This document shows positions 24,170-37,200 of a stretch of DNA of 64,000 bases, in pieces. The position numbers were made by a program, and so were the translations under genes. The DNA is taken from assembly GCF_020536995.1 (NCBI RefSeq), contig NC_068357.1, positions 60,248,123-60,312,122 of the forward strand, written 5' to 3'. The stretch is from Dreissena polymorpha (Eukaryota; Mollusca; Bivalvia; Myida; Dreissenidae). The notes under the pieces were generated by a model. It did no database searches and had not been told where the DNA came from. It saw nothing but the letters and a program-made list of their open reading frames with translations. How positions within the stretch are numbered: the first letter of the stretch is position 1; each line of letters starts with the position of its first letter.

Positions 24170-25170
24170 TGTATACATTTACCAATTTACAAGGTAAAAT
24201 TGCATTCTTTTTTACATTTTTAAAAATAAATTCTTCAAAACGGAACATAACACATAAACATAATATGCAGGATAAGTATACTGCAGGTACAATTATTTCA
24301 AAATGGGGGAAAAGTGCAATGCAGGAAAATTGGAAAGATAAATCATGAAAAATTACAAATAGCATATCCTGCACTGGTTTGCAGAGCATTATTTAAATGT
24401 CTGCTTTTAATGGCTTAGTCTTTTTTTTCCTGTATCTGGCAGTGTCTTCAGTTCAAGCCCTCATATGGTATCTCGTTGCGCAACACTGTTGAAAATAATA
24501 TGTACAACATAGTGCTTCACTTACTGGAGTAACTGTAGAGCCATATTCAAGATATCATAAAAATCAAGACATGATTTTATTTGACTGTACAGCATTATTT
24601 TTTAAACTATAATTTGTACCTATAATTAAAAACCATATTAGAATGTGCACATAAATGTTTTCTGTAAAAAAATAATTTCTTAAGGTTTATTCAATCTAAG
24701 ATAAAGACATATGTTTCTTTGTTAATGACCATTATTCATGTATTGAATCAAATAAATAAATAAACTTAGTCAGACAAAAACAAATTAAAAGAGCTAAACA
24801 ATACTCGCAATGAGATAAAAAAAAGTTTTGAAATCATTTCAAGTCTTCACTGTAATGTCTTGGCCAAGAAATGGCAAATGAACTTGTGTCGTGAATATAT
24901 CAAAATTATTTTTTTTACTGTAGCTTAGTCATAAACTTGACATATTGTCTGCTCTTATATGCCAGCTATGAATAAAAGCAAGAACATTGGGGATGAAAAA
25001 GTGTTTTCCACATATCTACTGGATAAGTGTATAACATCCTTGAAGTTTCACTTTATTTACTTCAGAAATATGGATGTAGGCTGCTCCATATTATTGCAAC
25101 ATATGCCGGCAAACTGACCAACAAAGTGACTTCTACTAACTCTCCCTTCGAGGGTAAAAATACATTTTAA
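24170..25170. other. Intergenic, nothing recognised
   Basis: A+T-rich sequence with no exon, RNA gene or clear repeat boundary. Confidence 0.4.
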
Positions 25171-25173
25171 ACT

Positions 25174-26155
25174 AGATCATTAATTGTCACCAAGTGACAA
25201 CAAAAAATCCCAATTCACTGAGTCACAGGCACAGCAGCCATGCTTATCACTAAGTTCAATGACACATAGCTAAGAAATTAATGAATTGCATAGCGTGACA
25301 AAATGAGTCTTGCGCATCTACACTTCATAGTGATAACATTGCTTGGGAAATGGGAACAAACTCCACAAACTTTGACAACTTAAAGCTTCTGTAAAAAAAA
25401 CTGCCAAAATCAAGGACACATAGATCAGGAACATGGGAATCAATATGCATCATAAAAGTGTACTGCACATCTACACATAATAAGGATTACATATTTTAAG
25501 TTTCAATAAGATCACTTAGGAAATGTGGACAAAGTCTGCGCCACTAACTTAACCACATGTTATGCTTCTGCTATAAAATCAGTTCAAAGGAAAACTACAA
25601 GGGAACATGTCGTTCACAGGGCATGAAAAAAAAGTGTTGCTTATTATCCCCCCGCCATAGGCGGAGGGGGGATATTGTTTTGGCATTGTCCGTCGGTCCG
25701 TCTTTCTGTCCATCCTGCCGTCCGGAGCCATATCTTGTAAGTGCTTTGGCGGATTTAATTGAAACTTGGTATGAGTATATATATGGATAATAGGATGATG
25801 CACGCCAAATGGGATTGTACACCATCTGATAATAACAAAGTAATGGCCCTTTGTATCTTGAAAAAATGCTTTTTTGTGTGTTCAAAGCCATATCTTGGAA
25901 GTGCTTTGGCAGATTTCATTGAAACTTGGTATGAGTGTCCAGAAGCATATTGGCGGGGGATATCAATTCAACGAATTTGCTTGTTTACACTTAGTGGTGA
26001 TGACATTTAATTAAAATTTCAATCCGATTGCTTGAAAAATGCAAGAAGTTTGTTCTGTAATCTTAATATGTGGATAAACCAAACGACACACCAACCAACA
26101 GACAGAGTGCCTCCGATATGCCCTTCAAACTTCCTTAGTGGGGATATAAGTAACT
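25174..26155 (+). repeat. Composite element with a second element nested inside
   Basis: The head is ACTAGATCATTAATTGTCAC, with the pairing TTGTCAC-CAA-GTGACAA. Core units carry 'CATAGTGATAACATTGCTTG' and variants. The tail has 'CAACAGACAGAGTGCCTCC' and 'GATATGCCC...GGGGATAT'. The core is interrupted by the inverted element at 25645-25966. Confidence 0.6.
25645..25966 (-). repeat. Nested composite element, inverted
   Basis: The left end is a strong hairpin (25645-25674: TATCCCCCC..GCC-ATA-GGC..GGGGGGATA) followed by 'GTCCGTCGGTCCGTC', the mirror order of a composite-element tail. Two units follow with 'AGCCATATCTTG', 'AAGTGCTTTGGC' and 'TTGAAACTTGGTATGAGT'. The right end is near 'GGCGGGGGATATC'. 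Confidence 0.65.
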
Positions 26156-26159
26156 AAAT

Positions 26160-28270
26160 CCATCCATGTCCTGCCTGAAATACCCTCTGCATGCAGCTTC
26201 GTCAGAGGACATTATCAGTTTAGTTTTAAGAACTGGTTTTCCAACAAATCCAGCTTATTACCTTTCAGCTTATTGAATACTAATTGTATAGTTTAATAAG
26301 TTATGCCCTGAACAAAAACAGGGGCGTTGAGTATTGGTTCTTGTGCACTGCAATTTATCTAATGGCGATCTAAGTATGACATTTCAAGATGATGCCTATT
26401 ATAATTTAGAAATCAAGAACTGCAAAAGACACAACATTTAAGTGTAATACATTAACAAAGAGCAATAACTCGATCACGTGGTGCAAGAGTTGTGGCTCCA
26501 GTGCATTTCACATCCTCGAATAAGATGTACCTGCACATTTAGTTTCAAGTTTAAACCTCTAATAGCATTTAAGATATTCACTGTATAACATTTAAGTATA
26601 ACAAGAGGGCCATGATGGTGCTAAGCTTAGCTTTGTTAAAGAAACATCAATAGTACAACCATGTCTTTTACATCACAGCACAGTTTTGTATTACCGGTAT
26701 ATATATTTGTCTAATATAAACTTTAATTGCTTATTTAGTAAGAAATAAACGTATTGTTTTGTAAAATGTATTATTGTTCGACATTTCTGAAAGCAAATAT
26801 GAACAGATGATGAATAAAACAGAAATACATAAAACTTAGGGTAAATTCCCAAAAACAGGACACCTGTTAGGTAGTGAAACAATTCAATGCTCCACTTGTA
26901 ATTTTAACGTGTTAAAATTATCAGTATTTGACATGTTTTTCTTTACTAAGAACATAACAATGGTAGGATTTTGTAAATATTAAAATAGTTGTAAATACTG
27001 AAAACAGAATCACTGGTAAGTGTTTGAGTTGAAATTTTTGAAGATAGAATTCAATATTGCAACAAAGCCAGATACTGGTGTCCAACCCTATGAAGGATGG
27101 ATTAATTAGTTTTAGAAATGATGGAAAAGAAAATAATGAAGACAACAAATACATGTTCACGCCATTAAACCAGGTCCAGCATTTTGAACAAATTTACTTA
27201 ATTAAAATAATTGTGACAATCTCAACTTAGGTCTGCAGGTTACCTTAACACAAAATATCAACACATTACCTCCATCCAAACTCAAGTTATTTAAGCAGAA
27301 ACAGTCTTTATTTTAAATAATAGTGTTCTTGACCTTGATCCAACTGGCTAAAATTACAATTCTGTGGTCTTCATTCAAGGAATCCAGCAAAATAATTTCA
27401 ACATCAATATTCTCCTAAAGCACCGGAGCCGGTGATTTCACCGGTTACATTCTATCTACATGTCTATGAACATGGCTACTTTCCCAAAATACATGTATCA
27501 ATTGAAATGGTGCAAATACAACATTTTTTTTCCTATTAGTCACCGGCTTCTTTGAAAATATAACTTGCTTCTGAATTTTTTCTGGAGAACACTGCAACAC
27601 AATTGCTCCATTACAACCTTAGTGAAACCATTTATATTATTAATTTTTACAGACAGCCATCAAAACTTTTGTTATTGAACAGAAACCATAATTATTTTTT
27701 TTAGAAATATGTACCTAACCGTAACCTGCACCTGATGTGCCCCAACTTTAATCAGAGCTACATGTAGATTCTGTCCAAGCATACTATATGCAATGTTTAA
27801 TCAAGATTGGTAAATGAAAACTAATTTTGTTTAACTTAAACAAGTATAACAGATCAGACAACATTTATTAGGTAAAATTTAAGATGATGTATAGGCCATC
27901 ATTAAACAAATTCAGCAGTTTAGAAAGTAATGTGGTAAAAGTATTTGAGTTAGAGACAAAAAAAGATTCATTTTTCCACTTTTGTTCAATCTAGGGACAT
28001 AAATCTGAAGTGCTTCAAGCCATCTGGCTGGGTATCAAAAATTGCTGTCAGTGTTCCCATATTAAGTCCTGTTTTTCAGAAAGGTGTTTAAAATGGGATT
28101 GTCTAATCTTTTTTTTATTTAAAAGTAGGCCAAGGTTAAAGCAGGGTTTGGGAGTTGGGAAAAGGATATTATAAGCAGTAATAACCCTCTCGCCAGCTGT
28201 CAATCAAGCTTACTTATCAGCCTATCAGAAACCAATGCATCTGTGCCATTTTGTTCTGAATCAAATAACA
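26160..28270. other. Intergenic, mostly unassigned
   Basis: A fragment at about 26601-26640 begins 'AACAAGAGGGCCATGATGG', like a composite-element head, but no core follows. Around 27419-27450 there is the short palindrome CACCGGAGCCGGTG next to another CACCGGT. No exon was recognised. Confidence 0.4.
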
Positions 28271-28274
28271 GTGG

Positions 28275-28687
28275 CTCGATTGATCATTGTCGGCTCGGGT
28301 ACTACTTAAAATTAAACCACAATATACTCCAGGTACAGAAAATATACTCAAACGTACCAGAGAATTAGCTTTATTGGTCATTGTCCAATCTTTTTTACAA
28401 ATTAATAGTGTTAATTTTTAAGTCAATATTCTGCAAAAAGGCTTCAATATTATCAAAACTTGTTCCAAAAAAAGCATGTTGAGACTAATTTTGTTCAAAG
28501 ATAATTTTGTTTTGTATTTCATAGCGCATTTTACGATGTCAGATTTTGGGCGGGAATAAAACTCGGGTACAGTCTAATATTGGCCAGGTATGTTAAGTAT
28601 ATTTACCGTACCTAAGGTACATTGTAGTATACTTATGAGTGCCCTGGGTACTTTTAAGTAGCATCCAAGCCAACAATTACCAATCCT
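28275..28687 (-). mobile_element. GGGTAC-box MITE, copy 2 (inverted)
   Basis: The left end is CTCGATTGATCATTGTCGGC and the right end contains 'GCATCCAAGCCAACAATTAC'. Near the right end lies GCGCATTTTACGATGTCAGA, the reverse complement of the interior of copies 1 and 3, so this copy is inverted. It is the most diverged of the three. Confidence 0.8.
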
Positions 28688-28689
28688 GC

Positions 28690-29605
28690 CTAACAGTTTC
28701 ATAGCATTGGAATGAGCTTTAGATAAGTTAGTAGGCGTAGTGGCATTGTTCAATTGTATCAAAAGTATCCTGATGGTTTACATGTATTAACTTGCCTATT
28801 ATAACACAAAGATGTTTGACATGTATGGATATTACCATTTACTTATTCTGTAAAATTTACCTAAATCATCATGGAAACATTATTTATTTACCCAAGTATT
28901 AATAAAGCAACAACAGTATTTATTTAATGCTTTGTTATATTTTTAACGCAATAATGTAGTCTTAATTATTGCCTTTTTGGGATGGGAAAACATAAACACA
29001 AGCAATTGGGGTTTGAGAGTTAGGTTAGTATACACTGTGCATTGCTAACACTTAGCAAAGCGCTTACTTCAGTCAATAAGGAAAATACATTGAAAGACGA
29101 TGGGTAAATTCTGCAAAAGGGAGTTGCTCTTGATATTCACCATTCCAAGATCCAATGCTCTTGTTACATGCATCTGCAATGATTTTTAAAATGTACAGAA
29201 ACAACATTTGAAGTGTATTGATGCTTACACTTACTACTGTAGTGAAAAGAAATCAAATGATTTTTGTGTACAAAAATGTGTGTGTACATGTGAATGCAGT
29301 CAGAAGTAATTGCTTATCTCAAGTAAAAAATATAATATATCAGCTATATTTAGAAACAAATACTTCTGTTATCTTTTATTAAAAGGATCTTTCACATATT
29401 TTAGCATGTATTTAATTTTTTATTAAAATTTGGGACAATTACTTCAGTGCTATGATCATAAAGAATATCAGAAGGTTCTTAAGTACATTTCAGCCTAGTT
29501 GGTATTTTACCAACCTACACAGAAATTGCAGCATGTCAGTCAATACCTTTTGCATAAAGTTGAAAAAAGAATAAACACAAAGCAAAAACTAATAGCAAAT
29601 CAAAA
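28690..29605. other. Intergenic, nothing recognised
   Basis: A+T-rich with no exon or clear repeat. Confidence 0.4.
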
Positions 29606-29608
29606 CAA

Positions 29609-30531
29609 ACAAGGGCTGTTTGTAAAACATGCATGCCCCCCAAATGGGCTGTCAGTTGTAGTGGCAGCCATTGTGTGAATGAAGTTTCATGATCCTAGGT
29701 CTAAGCATTCTTGAGTTATTATCTGAAAACCATTTATCCGTTTCGAGTCACTGTGACCTTGACCTTTGACCTAGTGACCTGAAAATCAATAGGGGTCATC
29801 TGCCAGTCATGATTAATGTACCTATGAAGTTTCATGATCCTAGGCCTAAGCGTTCTTGAGTTATCATCCGGAAACCATTTTACTGTTTCGAGTCACTGTG
29901 ACCTTGACCTTTGACCTAGTGACCTGAAAATCAATAGGGGTCATCTGCCAGTCATGATCAATGTTCCAATGAAGTTTCATGATCCTAGGCCTAAGCATTC
30001 TTGAGTTATCATACGGAAACCATTTTACTGTTTCGAGTCACTGTGACCTTGACCTTTGACCTAGTGACCACCTGAAAATCAATAGGAGTCATCTGCCAGT
30101 CATGATCAATGTTCCTATGAAGTTTCATGATCCTAGGCCTAAGCGTTCGTGAGTTATCATCCGGAAACCATTTTACTGTTTCGAGTCACTGTGACCTTTG
30201 ACCTAGTGACCTAAATCAATAAGGGTCATCTTCCAGTAATGATCAATGTACCTATGAAGTTTCATGATCCTAGGCCTAAGCGTTCTTGAGATATCATCCG
30301 GAAACCATTTTACTGTTACGAGTCACTGTGACCTTGACCTTTGACCTAGTGACCTGAAAATCAATAGGGGTCATCTGCCAGTCATGATCAATGTTCCTAT
30401 GAAGTTTTATGATCCTAGGCCTAAGCGTTCTTGAGTTATCATCCGGAAACCATTTAATGAACGGACCTATAGACGGACTGACCGACATGTGCAAAACAAT
30501 ATACCCCCTCTTCTTCAAGGGGGGCATAATA
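29609..30531 (+). repeat. Composite 'ACAAGGGCTG' element, ~144-bp core
   Basis: The head is ACAAGGGCTGTTTGTAAAAC, which folds as GGGC-TGTTT/AAACA...GCCC. Five units start near 29747, 29891, 30036, 30185 and 30323, each with packed TGACCT motifs, 'CATCTGCCAGTCATGATCAA' and 'AAGTTTCATGATCCTAGGCC'. The tail hairpin CCCCCTCTTC-TTC-AAGGGGGG ends in GCATAATAA. A second full copy is at 54846-55866. Confidence 0.88.
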
Positions 30532-30534
30532 AGT

Positions 30535-31240
30535 GCAAAAACTCCCTTTGAATTGTTACTTAGTGACTATGGTATGTCTCAGTGAATTGAGAATTAAGAA
30601 TTCATCACTCATGTCAATAAAATATTTTTCAGTATACTGTGTCATCAGAACACCATAAACAAATCTAAACACACTTATATCAAACTTTTCTTACTCTACT
30701 GTTTCCGATGCTGCCGATGCACATTTTCTCATCCACGTACCATTATTTACATTTCATTCACAGGAATAATGCTTCTGTTCTTGGTTTTTGGGTGTGCCAT
30801 CTGCACCCATTTTTTATGTATGTGTTTTTTAAAAATACTACAATGTATTTAAGAGATGAACTGATAATCAATATGAAATTCTGTTAAATGAAACATAGCC
30901 ACTGTTTTTGGTGAGACTATCCATTAAATATCACAGAGACTCTTGGTGAATAAAAACTGATTACATATACTAGTATAATATTATACAAACAAATATAAAG
31001 TTATTCTGATTAAAACAAGAATATAATGATACGTTAATAGCAATATTAATAATAACTTCTGTAGAAAATACATTGAGTTGTGAAATACATTTTCCTTACG
31101 ACCCAGACAACTCTGTTAAAGATCTATTTTTACTGATGGGACTGCATGCTAATGACTATCAATCCAAGAGGTACTATTAAATAAGTAATAAATACTGTGA
31201 TGGCCTGTTTTTCTTCCTTCCCCGAATACAAAATAAGTCA
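30535..31240. other. 3' flank of the NAPE-PLD gene
   Basis: Downstream of the NAPE-PLD stop codon on the minus strand. It probably includes the 3' untranslated region; no canonical AATAAA was found close by. Confidence 0.35.
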
Positions 31241-31245
31241 AAATT

Positions 31246-34200
31246 TTAGTTTTTCTTTCCCATCAAAAGAGGTTTTGATTCTTCTGACTCACTTTCTTCT
31301 TTATCAGCCTCACACTTCATAAACTTTGATTCTTCCCGCTGATCGCCAACGACCCATGTTTCTCCAATATCTACTGAAATGAATTTGCTGCAGTCCATTT
31401 CTTTTCTTTCCATAGCTTCCTTTACTAACCGTGGGGGTTCGAGAAATGGCTGAAATGAAACACACAGATTGCTGATATTTATACAAATCTAGAATGCTAA
31501 TGGTGTTTGTACAACAAGAGGGCCAATGATTATAAGGTGCTCACCTGAGACTCAAAGGAGATTGACTATTCTGAGCATGTAGTGTGCACAAGGTTTCACA
31601 AAATGATTATATAGGAAACTGCCCCTACAACTGGCAGCCATGTTTTTTAACAAACCACAATCATTTTCTAACTCAGCCCAGACATATATACAATTTTTTA
31701 TAAAATGAGAAAGTGTCATGTTAAGTGGGTAAAGAGAGTGTTCAGAGCATGCTTAATGAATATTGGGAAAACAATTCTGACTGTCAGAGTGTTCATAAGC
31801 TTTCTCTTTAATTTAAAGACCTAGTTTTTGACCGCAAATGATTCAGTTTTGGACTTATCCCAGATTTCATTGGGAAAACGGTTCTCACCGATGTTCATGC
31901 ATTGCGTTAAATATGGCCTCTTAAGTGTTCACAAGCTATTTATTTCATTTGACTTTGTAACCTAGTTTTTGACCCCATGTAACATGGTTTCAAACTCTGC
32001 CAAGATGTCATAAGGACAGACTAATGACCAAGTTTGCAAAAGATTGGGCGATACATGTATGTTTTTCTTCAATTTAACCCACTGACCTAGTTTTTTTACG
32101 CAACTTCATGCAGTTTCAAACTCAGCCTAGATATAATTGAGAAAATGTTTCAACCAAGTTAAATGAAGATGTTAATTAAAAGAGGTCTCTGAGTGTTCAC
32201 AAGCTTCTCAAAATTTCACAAATGACCTAGTTTTAACCTCACTTAAATCCCATTTTCTGACCAAATTTCATGAAATTGGGCCATAAATGTGGCCTCTGTT
32301 CACAAGCTGTTTCTTTAATTTGACTTACTGATCTAGTTTTATGCCCTTAGTGACCCAGTTTATTTTTGCAGGAAATATCCTTTGGTCATGAAGTTACATT
32401 AAGATTGGGCGATAAAGATGAACTGTACAGCTTCTTCAATTTCATTTTTAAATTTGATCTAGTGACCTAATTTTTTACCCCATGTAATACAGTTTAGACT
32501 ATGGCAAAGATATGATTGTAGTTAATGTTCTCACTGAGTTTCATAAAGATTGTGCATAAACAGGGGTCTCTAAGTGTTCACAATCTGAGTTTCTCTTAAA
32601 TTAAAATTGACCCAGCCATATAGTTTCTGATCCCATGTGGCCCAGTTTAAAACGGGATTAAGATATCATAGGCAGGGCCCTCAATCCATTTTAGGGGAAG
32701 CGGGTCGCTACCCTCATGAGGGGGAATTTTTGCGGCATTTCCCTTTATGGGTGATTTTTTTACTTACTCGCTCATTATTACATTTGTACATGTTTGCACT
32801 ATATTCATTTCTTTTTTCATAATTAAGTATGTTTGACAAGATTAAATTGAAATTAAATTGAGATATAATAATCATGAGACACATCTTAACAAAAAAAAGT
32901 TATAAAGCTTCAATCTTAGTGTATTTCTGATTACTTTAGTTAAGAAAATAAACTTCATGGGATGTTTTTCATCAAAAACTGGTATACCCCACTGGGCCAC
33001 TAAAAAATGAAAAAAAAAGAAAAACACTGATATCAGCAGAAGTTTCCATCATATAAAACAACATTATAATTGTAAATAACAAGAATGTCATGTTGACTTT
33101 ACATAACCGACTCATTTCAGAGGCATGGTGAATAAGCGCCTATAAACAAACGGGTGTTGTCAATTTGTCCCCAAAGGCATTTTCTGTCAAGACTAAATTG
33201 ATGCATGTATTGTTATAAGATCTAATTGAATATCTTCCATTTACATTGCAATAGAAATAATTGCATGCAAATAGTAATTGTTATAGAGCAAAAAGCGCTC
33301 AAATTCTTATTTAAGCCATGCAATGTTTGTTATGGACCTTGGTCAGTGAACTCTCCAAAATACATGTCAATTTTCAAATGAGTATCTGTTGTAGTAACAT
33401 AAATATTCATATTGTATCTTATAAAGTCATGAAGTGCAAAAAGAGACACAATTTATTTGTTTGTATTTCAGCTAAATTGAAGCTGAGAGCTATGTTCCTT
33501 TGTACATTACTCACATAACCACTTCTATATAATTATAGTGTATATGCACCCTGCACACAAACTTTTACTAGAATTTTAAAAGAAAAATGTAGGCGTTTTT
33601 CTTTAAAAGGGTTGGCAAAAGTCCAACTTTTTGCGCATGGACCATGATTAACAGAAAACACTATTTGTTTAAGGTAGCGCACCCGTAACTGGCACCTTTC
33701 CAAATATAATCTAATGTTGTATTTTCTTAATCAGCATCATTTCACTGAACTACATGCACATTTTTAGGTAGGCTTTCCATGCTTTAAAAAAAATATACGG
33801 ATTTTTTCAAAACCACCCCCACTCTCGGCTTTTGTCCAGTTTGTTTGCACCCCTTGGGTAAATGAAAGTTCCATAATTCATCCAGATTTCAAAATATGGG
33901 CATGCAGTTGGTGTGTACACAAGATGAAATGAGTATTCTTTTACAGACATTTATTTTTTATAACTTGCTATTTATGAAAGAGTGCCATGAAATGTAAGTG
34001 GTTTCGGACAAGTAGAACTTGGGTTGCTTAGCAACAAAGTGTCATAATATTCAAAATAGTATCATTTAAGTAATATTTTGAACTTTTTTAAATAAAAATA
34101 AAAATGCAACATGCATGATTTGTATTTTCAGCAGTAAATCACCCAATTTGGCCATAACATTGTTTTAATTTTAAAAATTGAAGAATGTGCATAAAAATTG

Positions 34201-37200
34201 CAATGTATTTAACAATTAACATAGCTTATATGCTATATTAAATCAAATCAAATAAGAAAAGAAATCAAAGGCGTGGCAAAAAGTATGCATTGTCAGCAGG
34301 ATTCGACCTGCGCGGGAAGATCCCAAAAGATTTCTAGTCTATCGCCTTAATCCCTCGATCACGGCAACTTCACATTAGTACCTGCTTAAATTAGATATCC
34401 ATCAGTGAACAGGTAAAAAGGCTCTTCAATCTTCAAAGACATAGTGGGAAATCATTACAGGTGCTCTACCTTAATGCAATCATAAGCCAAAGGTGATGAC
34501 TTGGTGAATAAGTCAATGATTTAATTTACAGTCAAACTGAAAAGGAGCATAATTCTGCTAAATTTTGACAGTTATGGGATTTGGTAAAAGACCTCTAAGA
34601 CCTCAATGACAGATTTAAATTAATATCTTCAGCAGATATCTTAGTCTTGAGTTTCAAAAAAACTTCAGCTTAGCTTTCCTTTGATGCATCTACAAAAAGT
34701 GTTTAACGAGATTTGTCGTATGATGTGACATATGCATTTGAATCAAATGCTTAACAATGAAACAAATATATATTACCAAACACCTTAACAAGAATCATGG
34801 GTATTGCACACAACACATTATCTTGTCTTGGAGCCAAACTATCATTAGAATAAATACTTGGACAAATATAAATGACACTTTGTTTAAAAGTATGACAATT
34901 CCTGTTTTTTCTTCTATTTCACCCAATGACCTTGCTTTTCACTAAAAATGACCTAGTTGAAAACATGACTGAGATACTGTTGGGACAAATGCGCTGAAAA
35001 TGTTTCATAAAGATTGAACAGGAATGATACCTCCATAGAGTAAACATATTAAAGGTTTTTGAAAAACAACCATTGATCATCAAATTACAAAAGCTTTCGA
35101 AAACGTTCACAAGTAAATATTTATTTGTACCTCATTGGTCAATGCAAAAGCTCCCCAGTGAATCCCAACGGACATATTACTTTGAACATCCTCGTGTATC
35201 TTAACAGCCTCTACTGGATCAACATGCTGGTACTTTGTTATGTATCTGAAAACAACTCAAACTAAAATATTGCAAAACATTGTCAACTGTTTAAAACTCC
35301 TGAAGAATGCTGTAAAACACAATGCAAACCTTTCTTCTTCTATACTGCTATCTGTTTGCACAAATAAGTTTGTACCTCATTTTTATGTCATAATTCACAA
35401 GATTATTCACTTTAGCACGTACTTATTACACTGTGAAAATCACAAGGTTTTTCAAATTTGAGCAGATTTCCTTCATTGCAAATGTTCGCAAACTTTGTTA
35501 CAGTAATTGCTTTTCAGCATTTACATGTGTACATAAAGAAACTGATTTTCAAAAGAATGATGTACAGTAGAAACCCTCTAAACCGGATCCTCTCTATACC
35601 GGAATCCTATCATTTTTCCCTATATAACCATGCGTAAAATATCTCCTCAAGACCGGAATCCCCTCAATTCCGAATACAGGTCATTCTTTGGATCAATATT
35701 AGGTCATTCCATAGGTAAGTGAACCTCTATAAACCACTCAGGGCCGGTTTATTGCACCTCAGACCTAGTGTCAAAAAGTTGTGAATAGCGGATTAAAGAC
35801 GCGTGAAATAAATAATGGTGGTCGAAAAATAAGCAAACTGTAAAAATCGCAAAACAATTTAAAGATACTTGTCCTATGATGTACATATCGATCAATAGAG
35901 GTGTTAATACTGATTATAATTACTGATAACAAACATAGAATTCTTAAGTGTGTTTTGTTTTTGATGTAGGAAGCCGTGCTAAATTTTAATAATCTTAATG
36001 CTTTTTAAGTTTGTGTTGTTCATTACAATTGCTAATTAAGTGTCATATAAAAAGGGTGATTTGCAGAGTTCTTGAAGCAGTTGCATTTAGATATTCAAAT
36101 TGGTAAATAAGATAACTAAGAGTAAAAATGTCCGAACCTCCTTCTAAGCAAAGGCACGTGGAATTGTATCTCGAAGAAAAAATCATATTGATATAAGAGT
36201 CCGAGATGTTCCCTAAACCTACACTCAAGATGCCGTTGGAGAAATATGGGGTAGGAAAGTCGACGATCGGGGATATCGTGCGAAAAGAGGTTACGTACAT
36301 GTCTCATTGGGAAAACAACTTGTCACCCAACAAAAGTCGGTTCAACAATGAAATGAAATTTGAAAACATCAACAAACTTGTATGGGACTGGTTTTGTGTT
36401 GTAAGGACCAGGTCATTGCCGATCTCTGGTCCGATCACACAGGAAAAGGCACTGAGCTTTGCCAAGGAACTAGGGATTAGTGACTTCAAAGCGTCTAATG
36501 GATGGCTGTGTCGTTGGAAGACACGGTATGACATAAAGGCATTCAAAGTGTGCAGAGAGAGAGCCAGTGTGGACTTACTTGATGTGAACACCTTTAAGGA
36601 CAGAATTAGTGACTTTATCGGAACGTATTCGTATGAAAACGTGTTCAATTGTGATAAGACTGGACTTTACTACCTTGCGTTACCAGACAAGACACTCTCT
36701 GCAAAGGGTTCATCGACCAGTGGAAACAAAACATCTAAAGGGCGTGTGACTGTTATGCTAGCGTGCTCAGCCACAGGCGAAAAGTTGATGACACTCGTGA
36801 TAGGGAAAGTAGGCAAGCCATGTTGCTTCAAAAATGTAAAAGTGAGTGCGCTAGGTGTCCAGTACACGCACAACAAAAAGGCCTGGATGAAGAGCAAGGT
36901 GTTCAGTGACTGGATTACAAGCGTAAATGCGGACATGCGGCATCAGGGTCGTCACATACTGCTGATGTTAGACAACGCTACCTCACATGGAAAAGAAGAA
37001 GACCACCAGCTCCCTCATGTCAAAGTATAGTTTCTCCCAGCAAACACCACCAGCCACCTGCATCCGCTCGATCAAGGCATCATCCGTGCTTTCAAGGCAC
37101 TCTACCGACGGCGACTACTAAAATCGCTGATCAGTAAGTTAGAAACTGTCAGCAATGTAAAAGAACTGACGAAGGAAATCTCGCTACTGGACGCCATAAA

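Noticed and set aside
25579-26010. Overlapping open frames near 25.6-26.0 kb
   Set aside because: They lie across the hairpin end and two units of a composite element and differ between units.
27419-27460. CACCGGAGCCGGTG palindrome as a regulatory site
   Set aside because: Isolated, with no nearby gene start; a chance palindrome cannot be excluded.
36304-36936. Minus-strand open frames across 36304-36936
   Set aside because: Shadows of the Tigger transposase frame.
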